From Natronobiforma cellulositropha (lineage in GTDB: Archaea > Halobacteriota > Halobacteria > Halobacteriales > Natrialbaceae), in contig NZ_JANZXN010000006.1 of NCBI RefSeq assembly GCF_025629245.1, forward strand, positions 124,001 through 188,000: a stretch of DNA of 64,000 bases, written 5' to 3'. Positions 16,729-24,690 of this stretch are shown piece by piece. Made by a program: the position numbers and the translations under genes. The notes below the pieces were generated by a model, which searched no databases, was not told the origin of the DNA, and was given only the letters and a program-made list of their open reading frames with translations. The first letter of the stretch is position 1. The number at the start of each line of letters is the position of its first letter.

Positions 16729-17880
16729 ATGGCTGAACAACGCTTTTTAAAATGTACTCGCGATGCGGTGGAGGATTTTACAATCTATGATAAGAATTCA
16801 GATGTAGTTACTTGTTGGGAATACTTTTCATTGGCATATAGTAGTTATTTCCCAAGATTCGAATTTGATCGGTTTCCATCGTACAAATCAGGAGGTGAAG
16901 AATGGATGAACCCCGATTTTACAATATTCTTCGATGATCGATATGCAATTGCAGCGATCACACTCCACAGAGAGGGAGTCTGCAAAGCACCAAGCCTATT
17001 TGATGATTTGCTTAACCAATTATGTGAGATTGACGGTGATTTTAAATTCAAGGACGGTGATGGGAACTTTGCCAAACCCAAATCATATGATATTGCTCTA
17101 TTGTCTGACTCTGGGCACTCCCAGACCCTTGGCCATAAGATTAGACAAAGCATTGATACAGATGATCTGGACGTTTCCGCGAATATTATTGTTCTTGAAT
17201 TTGATTATTTGGAGGAAGCCCAGTCAAAGTATAGGTTTAAACGGTTGTCTGATCCATCGGATAACTTTAGAGACGACGTTCTACCAAATCGAGGAAAGAT
17301 CAGCCAAAAGCTTTCAATCCAAGGTGGAACTTACGAAAATATTCAAATACCATTAGATGAAGATTTTACTGAGTTGAAAGCGACAGGTATGTTCACTAAC
17401 AAACCAACATCAGACCTCTACTTAGCGTGTAGACTATGGGACACAGTCATAAAAGATGAGCTCACCGATGATGAGTGGGCAATTTGGAGAAAGGGAGACC
17501 CAAATCGGGCAATCCAAAAGGTTGTGTCGTGTGAAGAGCTGAGCAAGAAAATAAATCAAGAATATGTCCCTGAAGCAAATATATCGAAAGAAAATATAAA
17601 AGATGCGTTGAGGTTTATTGCTGTGGCAAAAAGGGCAGTTCAAGTCAGCGATGATGAATTTCAGGTTGATTACTCTAACTTGCGAGATAAGCGAAGAAAG
17701 CACAAGGATGCTGCAAGTGAGAGAAGTGATATTGAGGACCTTGCATACCTGCTTGCAAGTTGGCACTGTGAAGTAAAGGTAGGAAATAGTTTGAAGGAAA
17801 TTGCCGACATAATCACTACTGATGATTTTAATAAAGCTGATCTTAGTGGTCTTGCAGGGGCAAATGTTATGGATTACTGA
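16729..17880 (+). CDS. Unknown protein, gene 2 of low-G+C island
   Basis: The 383-residue soluble protein has an N-terminal half with EEWMNPDFTIFFDDRYAIAAITLHREG, which recalls the PD-x(n)-(D/E)xK nuclease core, but the expected (D/E)xK is not present, so a nuclease call is not supported. The C-terminal half (from about residue 250) is helical and Lys-rich (ISKENIKDALRFIAVAKRAVQ, RDKRRKHKDAASERSDIEDLAYLLASWHC), possibly a winged-helix or coiled module. It starts six bases after gene 1 and ends five bases before gene 3. Function is unknown; operon structure and composition suggest it acts with both neighbours. Confidence 0.8.
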   Translation: MAEQRFLKCTRDAVEDFTIYDKNSDVVTCWEYFSLAYSSYFPRFEFDRFPSYKSGGEEWMNPDFTIFFDDRYAIAAITLHREGVCKAPSLFDDLLNQLCEIDGDFKFKDGDGNFAKPKSYDIALLSDSGHSQTLGHKIRQSIDTDDLDVSANIIVLEFDYLEEAQSKYRFKRLSDPSDNFRDDVLPNRGKISQKLSIQGGTYENIQIPLDEDFTELKATGMFTNKPTSDLYLACRLWDTVIKDELTDDEWAIWRKGDPNRAIQKVVSCEELSKKINQEYVPEANISKENIKDALRFIAVAKRAVQVSDDEFQVDYSNLRDKRRKHKDAASERSDIEDLAYLLASWHCEVKVGNSLKEIADIITTDDFNKADLSGLAGANVMDY

Positions 17881-17885
17881 TCCAC

Positions 17886-18518
17886 ATGGATGACAGTAGT
17901 TCACATAGACCGCGTGAGGATTTGTGTAATAGATATCAAGATGTAGTTGAGATTCAAACAAAGTCAATCAGGAACTTTGATGATAAAACATGGAGAGTGA
18001 TGCGGGTAACAGGTCTCATTGTTGGGATAGGAATCGCTGCGCTGTCCTATGGCGGTAACATCGGGAATGGATTAGAAATATTGTCGCAAAGGCCAATTCA
18101 AATCACGCTTTCTATAAGTCTATTATTTTTTCTGGGGTCATTCGGTTTAGGTATCCGGAGTTATAAAAGCGCAGAATTCTCGACTGCACCAAACACGGAA
18201 TTGGGCAACGTTATCAAAGATGAAATGCCAGACCCAGAGGAATATCAATCCACTGTCGTTGAAAGTTATGTCACCGCTATAGAGGCAAATAATACGACAT
18301 TAAGCAATAAGAAGGACCGATTCCGACTTACTCTTGCGTCATTATTTATTGGGATCTGGTCTTTAGGAGTAGCAATTATGCTCGGGATATGGACTCCGAA
18401 CTGTCCGTACGCATATGTAGCCGCAGGTCTCCTAAGCGGCGGAATAGTTGGATACTGTTCGCTATATCCAAATCCACTCTATCGGAGTCAAAAAGTGGAT
18501 GGAGAACCAGAGAGATAG
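17886..18518 (+). CDS. Membrane protein, gene 3 of low-G+C island
   Basis: The 210-residue protein has a soluble N-terminus of about 40 residues, two transmembrane helices (VMRVTGLIVGIGIAALSYGG and IQITLSISLLFFLGSFGLGI), a cytosolic linker of about 60 residues, then two more helices (LTLASLFIGIWSLGVAIMLG and YAYVAAGLLSGGIVGYC). The arrangement recalls small two-plus-two helix membrane effectors of defence operons, such as SLATT-type proteins, but I cannot assign that family. It is the last gene of the low-G+C operon. A membrane effector activated by the two cytosolic partners is a reasonable hypothesis. Confidence 0.78.
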   Translation: MDDSSSHRPREDLCNRYQDVVEIQTKSIRNFDDKTWRVMRVTGLIVGIGIAALSYGGNIGNGLEILSQRPIQITLSISLLFFLGSFGLGIRSYKSAEFSTAPNTELGNVIKDEMPDPEEYQSTVVESYVTAIEANNTTLSNKKDRFRLTLASLFIGIWSLGVAIMLGIWTPNCPYAYVAAGLLSGGIVGYCSLYPNPLYRSQKVDGEPER

Positions 18519-18698
18519 TCAAATTACAGAAGTCGGAGTACGGCATCCGCAAGAGGCTGGAGGTTGTCTGCTTGAGCCCGACGCTCATTGATCGCGCGCC
18601 ACCCCCGTTACGCCGTGTGGTCCGTTCTTGTAGATCTGGTAGGAGTACCGTCAAGACTCGTATCGAGCTGTCACAGTGTGGCAGTGTGGCCAGGAGGA

Positions 18699-18803
18699 TT
18701 ACTGACGACACACCCGCTCTCGAGCGCCGGACAGCGTTAATTCGTAGATGAGGCCGCCGCAACACTCGCAGACGACGCGTCCGTTGAACGGTTCGATGCT
18801 CAC
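18699..18803 (-). pseudogene. Possible zinc-finger gene remnant
   Basis: Read on the minus strand from GTG at 18803, this frame gives 34 residues containing FNGRVVCECCGGLIYELTL. The spacing is like the second half of haloarchaeal small zinc-finger proteins (VVCxxCG followed by a hydrophobic strand). An upstream Cys codon in RQFCVSI is cut off by a stop a few codons earlier, so the first half of a C-x2-C pair is missing. It is either a decayed gene or a very small expressed peptide. Confidence 0.3.
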
Positions 18804-18849
18804 GCAGAACTGCCGCTACTTACCAAAGAATTCGGGGGAATATTGCCAG

Positions 18850-18867
18850 TGGGCCGGCGCAGATTGC
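18850..18867 (-). repeat. Partial duplicate of tRNA-Pro 3' end (att-like)
   Basis: The 18 bases AGTGGGCCGGCGCAGATT at 18850-18867 are identical to 18993-19010, which covers the 3' acceptor arm and part of the T arm of the tRNA-Pro gene plus two flanking bases. Similarity continues loosely (GCGAAC against CGAAC). Partial tRNA 3' copies mark the far end of elements integrated in tRNA genes. Here the copies are only 143 bases apart, so the element was small, or an internal deletion left the scar. Confidence 0.6.
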
Positions 18868-18994
18868 GAACACGGGAAGACGGTCGCTCTCGCTTCGCTC
18901 GAGCGCTGCGACTTCCCTGCTCGAATCTGCTTGGGTGCATTTTCCCACACCGCAGACTCGTCACTCCGTTCCTCGTGTTGCGGTGCGGGAAAAG

Positions 18995-19067
18995 TGGGCC
19001 GGCGCAGATTCGAACTGCGGTTACGGCCACCCGAAGGCCGAAGGATACCAGGCTACCCCACCGGCCC
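18995..19067 (-). tRNA. tRNA-Pro (CGG anticodon)
   Basis: The 73-base minus-strand sequence folds as a cloverleaf. The acceptor is GGGCCGG with CCGGCCC and discriminator A, and the D stem is GGGT/ATCC. The anticodon stem CGGCC/GGCCG encloses the loop TTCGGGT, giving anticodon CGG (proline codon CCG). The T arm contains GTTCGAATC. CCA is not encoded. No intron is present. A partial copy of its 3' end lies at 18850-18867. Confidence 0.93.
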
Positions 19068-19207
19068 GCAGGTGGCCAGAAGGTGGGCGCAGGTATAATT
19101 CTTGCTTTGTGGCCCCAGGAGCGGGGTATGACAGCCAGCGACACACTCGAGCGAGCCACACCGATCCTCACCCCTACAGAACCGAACACGCCGACCTCGA
19201 GCGCGCC

Positions 19208-19804
19208 TCAGAACTGCGTATACCCCTGGGTATCGAGGTAGTGGTGGGTGATCGTGATCGCGTGGTCGGCGTGGAGGCGTTCGGGACCGAGGCGGACCCG
19301 GCGGTCGGCGGCGGCGTCGATGAGCGTCGCCTCCTCGTCGGTGAAGTCGCGGTGGTCGGAGAGGACGAACACCGGGTTCTCGGGGAGTCCGGCGTCGACG
19401 ACGGCGTCGCCGTCTTCGTGTAGCTGGACGAGCGCGCCGTCGGTGGTGACCGCCTCGAGCGTCGCCTCGAGTCCGCGGCGGTAGAGTTCGACGCCGGGGC
19501 TGGGTTCGGCGGGGAGTGCGCCGATGGCTTCCGCGCGGTGCTCGAGGGCGGTGCGGACGAGTGCGGCGGTCGAGCGCTCGTCGGGGTGGAGGTGTCTGAG
19601 GGTCGCGCCGTCGAAGGTGATGGTGAGTTCGTCCTGGCAGACGAGGTGGACGCGGACGTCGGTGCGGATGCCGTGGGAGAGGACGAACGCGGCGGTGATC
19701 GAGCGACAGAGGGCGTCGAGGCGGCCAGCGCCGCCAGCGAGGTCGTCGAGCGAGAAGTCGGGGTCGGTGGGGACGTCGTGGCCGAGACAGACGAACTGGC
19801 GCAT
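19208..19804 (-). CDS. trmY: tRNA (pseudouridine-54 N1)-methyltransferase
   Basis: The 198-residue protein matches the archaeal TrmY family (SPOUT fold). It has the N-terminal MRQFVCLGHDVPTDPDFSLDDLAG, the middle LTITFDGATLRHLHPDERS, and the C-terminal knot region ENPVFVLSDHRDFTDEEATLI and RVRLGPERLHADHAITITHHYLD, which binds S-adenosylmethionine. It makes m1-pseudouridine at position 54 in the T loop of archaeal tRNAs. The start at 19804 is preferred because the family begins with MR-F-L-G. It lies near a tRNA gene but is a separate transcript. Confidence 0.95.
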   Translation of the reverse strand: MRQFVCLGHDVPTDPDFSLDDLAGGAGRLDALCRSITAAFVLSHGIRTDVRVHLVCQDELTITFDGATLRHLHPDERSTAALVRTALEHRAEAIGALPAEPSPGVELYRRGLEATLEAVTTDGALVQLHEDGDAVVDAGLPENPVFVLSDHRDFTDEEATLIDAAADRRVRLGPERLHADHAITITHHYLDTQGYTQF

Positions 19805-19896
19805 ACGGAGGCGACGGCGAGCGCCCGGATAGGCGACTCGGTTTCGCGCGAGGGCGAGGCAGTGGGTGGCGAGCGCTCGAGCGGGCGAGCGGTGAG

Positions 19897-20451
19897 CTAC
19901 CGGCCGAGCGAGGTGTAGCGCTCGAGTGTGAGCCGGGCGGAGGCGAGACCGGGTGTGCCGTCGCGGTACCAGACGGCGAGTGCAACGACGAAGAGACCGA
20001 GCTGGATCCACTCGTAGGTGCCCATCGAGTAGCCGAGGAAGCCGCCGGTGACGCTGTCGACGGACTCGTAAGTCTCGGGCTGGGTGAGCGGCCAGAGGAG
20101 GAACTCGGTGTCCGAAAAGTCGCCGACGAGGACGCCCGGCGGGAGGTCAGCCAGCAGGTGTGAGAGGTGGCCGATGGCGAACGCGGTGGCGACGTCGACG
20201 CGCCGGAGGCGGATCGCGAGCGCGTAGACGGCCGGGAGCAAGAGCGCGGCGAACAGCAGCGAGTGGCCGAGCGTCCGGCCGCCGGGGAGGACGCCGAGCG
20301 ACCAGGCGAGCGGTTTGTCGATCAGGTCCGGTACCTGTGAGCCGAGCAACAGCGCGGCGAGGGCGAGCGCTTCGGGTGGGCGGCCGTACCGGCGGCGGGT
20401 GTAGAGCGTGTAGAGCAGGTAGGCGACGGCGAGGTGTCCCCAGGGCCACAT
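19897..20451 (-). CDS. Membrane-bound metal-dependent hydrolase (DUF457/YdjM-like)
   Basis: The 184-residue protein starts MWPWGHLAVAYLLYTLY and has about five transmembrane helices with the family pattern of His and Asp residues at helix ends: GHLAVAYL, LLGSQVPDLIDKPL, GRTLGHSLLFAAL, IGHLSHLLADLP. These are the presumed metal ligands of DUF457 membrane hydrolases. The C-terminus has a further helix before RYTSLGR. A paralogue lies at 26202-26723, and the two bracket the MoxR/DUF58 module. Substrate unknown. Confidence 0.85.
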   Translation of the reverse strand: MWPWGHLAVAYLLYTLYTRRRYGRPPEALALAALLLGSQVPDLIDKPLAWSLGVLPGGRTLGHSLLFAALLLPAVYALAIRLRRVDVATAFAIGHLSHLLADLPPGVLVGDFSDTEFLLWPLTQPETYESVDSVTGGFLGYSMGTYEWIQLGLFVVALAVWYRDGTPGLASARLTLERYTSLGR

Positions 20452-20578
20452 AGTTGTGACGCGGGTAGTCACGACGGGGCGAAAGGTGTGTCGACTCGAG
20501 CGTGGCTCCGTGGCCGCCGAGTTCGATTCGAGAACGAGGGCGCTAGATTTAGGTTCCGGGACGACGGGTCTCTGGATA

Positions 20579-20860
20579 ATGGCGACTCAGCGACGACTGC
20601 GCTACGTGTCCGGACAACTCGCGTGGATGGTCGGGACGGTGCTAGTGCTCTCGGCGCTTGGGTCGTACTCACACGAACTGTTCTTCGTGCTCTCGCTGGT
20701 CGGCCTGCTGATCGTGACCGAGCTGACCGCGCCGTTCAACGTGAGACCGGCGTGGCGGGCGCGCTTGCCCTGGCTGATCGCGCTGGGGCTGCTCGGATTC
20801 GCCTACGTCGTCACCCGGCGCATCGTCGCGCTGTTGCCGCCGGAGGTGGTGCCGTGGTGA
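20579..20860 (+). CDS. Small membrane protein at head of MoxR operon
   Basis: The 93-residue protein contains three predicted transmembrane helices (LAWMVGTVLVLSALGSY, LFFVLSLVGLLIVTELTA, LPWLIALGLLGFAYVVTRR). ATG at 20579 is chosen because an AT-rich TAGATTTAGG at 20544-20553 lies about 30 bases upstream, giving a leaderless start. It precedes the DUF4350 gene by 58 bases. I do not recognise the family. Confidence 0.7.
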   Translation: MATQRRLRYVSGQLAWMVGTVLVLSALGSYSHELFFVLSLVGLLIVTELTAPFNVRPAWRARLPWLIALGLLGFAYVVTRRIVALLPPEVVPW

Positions 20861-20918
20861 GTGCCTGTGCGGTGGTGGGCCAGCCCACCGGCTCGAGACG
20901 GCGCGCGGGGGTGGGGGC

Positions 20919-22124
20919 GTGAGCCGACGTCTCCGGGAGTGGGTCGTCGAGGACGGCCGCGTCGACTGGCCGCGTGCGTTGCTGGCGGGGCTGGTGGTCG
21001 CCATCGTACTCTCGCTGGCGGTGGTCGCGAGCACGTCGACGACGGCGTTCGACCCCTACAACGCTGGCTGGGAGGGGATGACCGACTTCCGCGAGGAGGT
21101 CGAGAGCGACCCGGCCGTCGAGAGCCGCGTCGTCCAGGACGCCACGCAGTACGACCGCCTCGACGCCGCGGAGACGGTCGTGTTCGTGATCGCACCCGAA
21201 GCGCGCTACGACGAGGCGGACGCGACGCGGGTTCGCGAGTTCGTCGAGCGCGGCGGGACGCTCGTCGTCCTCGAGAACTTCGGTGAGCCAGGGAACGCCC
21301 TGCTGGCCGACGTGGGTGCCGAGGCGCGCGTCGACGGACGGGTGGTCCGTGACGAACGCCACTACCACCGGGGACCGGTGATGCCGGTCGCGACCGAGGT
21401 CGAGAACCACACCTACACGGCCGGCGTCGAGCGACTCACCCTCAACTACGCGAGCGCAGTCGAACCCGGCGAGGCGACCCCCCTCGTCCGGACGAGCGCG
21501 TTCGCGACGCTGACCGACGAGGACGGGCGCACCGAGTTCGACAGCTACCCGGTCGCGACCGTCGAGCCGCTCGGCGAGGGCGAGGTGGTCACGGTGGGCG
21601 ACCCGTCGATCGCGATCAACGTCATGTACGGCGAACCGGACAACGCGGCGCTGCTCACCGCACTCTCGAGCAGCCGGTCGACGGTCGCACTCGACATCTC
21701 CCACGTCGCCGACGTGCCACCGCTGACGCGCGCGCTGTTGACCGTCCGGGCGACGCCGACGCTCCAGGTCGCGTTCGCTGCCGCCGGTGTCCTCGTCGTC
21801 GGTGGTCTCTCGAGCGGCCACCTCCGCCGGGTGCCGGCGCTGGTACGAGCCACAGCGAGGCGTAGACGGGAGGGCGTCGAGAGCGACGGCGCGTCGGCAG
21901 CCACACTCACCGACGACGAGCGGGTCGCGTTCCTCAGGCGTCGCCACCCCGAGTGGAGCGAGGCACGGATCCAGCGAGTCATAGGTGGAATTAATGAGGA
22001 GGGGGTTGAAGGGCGGCTGAGTGACGGCGCTCGCGTCCGCTCGCAGACGCGCGAGTCGGACGGCGAGCGCGTATCCGGGGGCAGTGCGGGAGCGACACCG
22101 AAGCGAGGGAGATACAACGAATGA
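20919..22124 (+). CDS. DUF4350 domain membrane protein
   Basis: The 401-residue protein starts at GTG 20919 (first in-frame start after the upstream gene). It has a signal-anchor helix (LLAGLVVAIVLSLAVVAS, about residues 21-38), an extracellular domain with a Rossmann-like GTLVVLENFGEPGNALLADVG region characteristic of DUF4350, a second helix (LQVAFAAAGVLVVGGLSS, about 287-305), and a cytosolic tail. DUF4350 proteins co-occur with MoxR ATPases and DUF58 proteins. Its stop overlaps the MoxR start by four bases (ATGA), so the two are cotranscribed. Confidence 0.85.
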   Translation: MSRRLREWVVEDGRVDWPRALLAGLVVAIVLSLAVVASTSTTAFDPYNAGWEGMTDFREEVESDPAVESRVVQDATQYDRLDAAETVVFVIAPEARYDEADATRVREFVERGGTLVVLENFGEPGNALLADVGAEARVDGRVVRDERHYHRGPVMPVATEVENHTYTAGVERLTLNYASAVEPGEATPLVRTSAFATLTDEDGRTEFDSYPVATVEPLGEGEVVTVGDPSIAINVMYGEPDNAALLTALSSSRSTVALDISHVADVPPLTRALLTVRATPTLQVAFAAAGVLVVGGLSSGHLRRVPALVRATARRRREGVESDGASAATLTDDERVAFLRRRHPEWSEARIQRVIGGINEEGVEGRLSDGARVRSQTRESDGERVSGGSAGATPKRGRYNE

Positions 22125-23170
22125 CAGACGACGATTCGACACACGACGACGGCCGCACTCGGACGGGAGCCGACGGCCCGCGAGCGATCTACGACGCCAT
22201 CGAGGCGGAGGTCTCACAGGTCCTGATCGGGAACACGGACGCGCTCGAGCACCTCACGATTTCGCTGTTGACCCGGGGCCACCTCCTGCTCGAGGGCGTA
22301 CCGGGCGTGGCGAAGACGACGCTCGCGACGCTGTTCGCCAGAGCCAGCGGTCTCGAACACGGCCGTATTCAGATGACGCCGGACATCTTGCCGGCGGACA
22401 TCACGGGGACGCACGTCTACCACGCCGAGACGGGATCGTTCACCCTCCAGCGCGGGCCGATCTTCGCCGACGTCGTCGTCGCAGACGAGATCAACCGTGC
22501 GACGCCGAAGACCCAGAGTGCGCTGCTCGAGGCGATGCAGGAGCGCCACGTGACGATCGAAGGCGAGACGCTCGCGCTGCCGACGCCGTTCATGGTGGTC
22601 GCGACGCAGAACCCGATCGAGATGGAGGGGGTGTTCGAGTTGCCGGAGGCACAGCGCGACCGCTTCCAGTTCAAACTCACCATCGACGTGCCCGCGCGCG
22701 AGGACGAGCGCGAACTCATCGAGCGCTTCGACGAGAACCCGGAACTGGCACCCGACGACGTCGAGCAGGTGGTCGGCCGCGACGCGATTCTCGCGGCGCG
22801 CGAGACGGTGAAGGGCGTCCACGTCGCGCCGCCGCTGAAGGAGTACATCCTCGACGTGGTCGCGGCGACGCGCGAGCATCCGGACCTCGTCCACGGGGCC
22901 TCCCCCCGCGCGACGCTCGCGTTCCTCGACGGGGCGAAAGCGCGGGCGGCGATCCGCGGCCGGAAGTACGTCATCCCCGACGACGTCAAGGCGCTGGCGG
23001 AGCCGATACTGGCCCACCGGCTGGTGTTGAGTACCGAAGCCGACCTGAGCAGCGTCGGAGCCGACGACATCGTCGCCGAGGTCCTCGAGAACATCGAGCC
23101 ACCGGGTGCCGAGACGAGCGCGGGCGACGCGACCGCGGTGAGCGACGGCGGCGGCGAGACGCGTCGGTGA
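22121..23170 (+). CDS. MoxR-family AAA+ ATPase
   Basis: The 349-residue protein has Walker A GVPGVAKT, the MoxR signature RIQMTPDILPADITGTHVY, Walker B VVVADEINRATPKTQSALLEAMQE, sensor I in VVATQNP and the sensor 2 region GASPRATLAF. MoxR ATPases act as chaperones that insert metals or assemble complexes, usually together with DUF58 and von Willebrand-type proteins. It overlaps the DUF4350 gene upstream. The DUF58 partner is on the opposite strand at 24687-26144. Confidence 0.95.
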   Translation: MTDDDSTHDDGRTRTGADGPRAIYDAIEAEVSQVLIGNTDALEHLTISLLTRGHLLLEGVPGVAKTTLATLFARASGLEHGRIQMTPDILPADITGTHVYHAETGSFTLQRGPIFADVVVADEINRATPKTQSALLEAMQERHVTIEGETLALPTPFMVVATQNPIEMEGVFELPEAQRDRFQFKLTIDVPAREDERELIERFDENPELAPDDVEQVVGRDAILAARETVKGVHVAPPLKEYILDVVAATREHPDLVHGASPRATLAFLDGAKARAAIRGRKYVIPDDVKALAEPILAHRLVLSTEADLSSVGADDIVAEVLENIEPPGAETSAGDATAVSDGGGETRR

Positions 23171-23185
23171 GCCGACGGCGGGGTG

Positions 23186-24067
23186 TCACTCCTCGAGCGA
23201 CCACCGACAGGTGACGAGCCAGTCGGCACGCCCGTCGCCGCGTGCGACCTCGAGTTCGACCGGGCGGCCGAGACCGACCGCGAAGCCGACGGCGAGGAAG
23301 GAGGCGACCGGGTGGTCGAAGCGGTCGACGTCGCCGAAGGCGCTCTCGCTGACGGCGACGGTCGCCCGGCCCTCGGTGCCGTCGACGTCCGTCTCGGCGC
23401 TGGTGACGAGTTCGAACTGTTCGACGAGCGCGTCGCTCAGTTGGCCGGCCAGCGGGGCGGGGGCGTGAGACAGGTCGCCGGTGAGCGCCCGCTGGAACTC
23501 CCCGAAGAGACCGGTGCCGGTCGTCTCGAGGACGAGGCCACGCGTCGTCGGGCCGGTGACGATGGGGGCGGTCGGGTCGACGGGAATCTCGTAGCCTGCG
23601 CGCTGGGGGACGAACAGGCGGGCGAGCGTCGTCTCCTCGTCGCCGCCGGGGACGTAGATGCGGTCGTCTCGGAGGCCGAGTTCGTCGGCGATCGCGGCCT
23701 CGTTGACCGCCATCGCGGCGTAGACACGCTCGCCGACGTCGGCGGCGACGACGCCCGCCGGTGAGAGGTAGTAGGTGAGCGCCGCGGCGAACAGTCCCGT
23801 CGCCGCCAGCGCGAAGAGGACATCCCGGCCGTCGACGAAGAGCACGCCGCCGACGGCCGCGAGTACGCCGACGGCCGCGAGCGCGTAGGCCGTCCGCCGG
23901 TAGCGTGACTGGCGGGCGCGGGCGTACTCGCGTCTGAGTCGGCGGTTCTCCTCGGTGAGGAGTTCGACCTGAGCGGCGAGTTCGGCCCGGGCGTCGTCTC
24001 GAGCGCCGTCGGTGGAGTCGTCTGCGAACGGTGTCTCGGCGGTCTGGTCGGGGTCTGTCGTACTCAT
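23186..24067 (-). CDS. Haloarchaeal coiled-coil plus two-helix membrane protein (DUF7982-like)
   Basis: The 293-residue protein has an acidic N-terminus, a short coiled coil (AELAAQVELLTEENRRLRREYARARQ in segments, about residues 28-55), two transmembrane helices (AYALAAVGVLAAVGGVLFV and VLFALAATGLFAAALTYYL), and a cytosolic alpha-beta domain with GDEETTLARLFVPQ and the conserved GLVLETTGTGLFGEF. I recall this architecture as DUF7982, found in haloarchaeal MoxR/DUF58 clusters, but I am not certain of the number. It overlaps the upstream gene by four bases. Function unknown. Confidence 0.8.
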   Translation of the reverse strand: MSTTDPDQTAETPFADDSTDGARDDARAELAAQVELLTEENRRLRREYARARQSRYRRTAYALAAVGVLAAVGGVLFVDGRDVLFALAATGLFAAALTYYLSPAGVVAADVGERVYAAMAVNEAAIADELGLRDDRIYVPGGDEETTLARLFVPQRAGYEIPVDPTAPIVTGPTTRGLVLETTGTGLFGEFQRALTGDLSHAPAPLAGQLSDALVEQFELVTSAETDVDGTEGRATVAVSESAFGDVDRFDHPVASFLAVGFAVGLGRPVELEVARGDGRADWLVTCRWSLEE

Positions 24068-24690
24068 TGTCGGGTCTCCGTGTCTGTGTCGCCGTCCCCG
24101 TCGGTGGGTGTGTTCTCCGTGTCTGTGTCACCGTCCCCGTCGGTGGGTGTATCGTCGCCTGTGTCGTCGTCCGCCTCGGAGACGAGTCCGAGCGCGACGA
24201 GTTCGGAGCGGTGGACGCCGTAGGCGGCGAGGGCGAACACCGAGAGCGAGGACGCCGCGGCGAGCCACAGCGGCCAGGTGGTGGCCGCGTACCACGTGCC
24301 GCCGACGAGGGCGGCGCTCGCGACGAGGGCGGCCACGACGAACCGTACCGGACTCGCGGTGACGCCCGCGGAGGCGAGAATGCAGACGACGAACGCACCC
24401 GTCACCAGCGCGAGCGAGAGGGTGTCGGTGCCGGTGGGGAAGACGACCAGCAGCGAGGCGTAGCCGACGGCGACCGCGTACGGCGTGCCGGCGACGTACC
24501 AGACGACGCCCGCGAGGAGTCCGGCGAGCGCGCCGACGGGACCCGCGACGAACGCGAAGGTGGCGGGGAGGACGACCACCGTCAGCAGGAGCTGCCAGAG
24601 CCACGGCGGGTCGGAGCTGAGCCGGCCGGGGTAGCGACGGCCCTCCGGGCGGGCGTCCTCGAGCGGGGTGGCGGGTTCTCGAGCGCTCAC
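24064..24690 (-). CDS. Haloarchaeal membrane protein with acidic tandem-repeat tail (DUF7519-like)
   Basis: The 208-residue protein has about five transmembrane helices between residues 28 and 155 and a cytosolic acidic tail. The tail holds two tandem copies of TPTDGDGDTDTE, encoded by a 39-base direct repeat. It is probably the DUF7519 component of haloarchaeal DUF58 operons. It overlaps both neighbours by four bases (ATGA at each junction), so DUF58, this protein and the DUF7982-like protein are translated from one mRNA. No enzymatic motif is visible. Confidence 0.8.
   Translation of the reverse strand: MSAREPATPLEDARPEGRRYPGRLSSDPPWLWQLLLTVVVLPATFAFVAGPVGALAGLLAGVVWYVAGTPYAVAVGYASLLVVFPTGTDTLSLALVTGAFVVCILASAGVTASPVRFVVAALVASAALVGGTWYAATTWPLWLAAASSLSVFALAAYGVHRSELVALGLVSEADDDTGDDTPTDGDGDTDTENTPTDGDGDTDTETRQ

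Larger units (their letters stand above)
18519..18994. other. Degraded stretch between island and tRNA-Pro
   Basis: No intact gene is visible. Composition rises from the low G+C of the island to the chromosomal level. The stretch contains a short cysteine-rich frame (18699-18803) and a partial copy of the tRNA-Pro 3' end (18850-18867). Such scars are typical of repeated integration and deletion next to a tRNA gene. Confidence 0.55.

Noticed and set aside
16729-17880. PD-(D/E)xK nuclease call for island gene 2
   Set aside because: Only the PD part (NPDFTIFFDD) is visible; the expected Glu-x-Lys is absent at the right distance.
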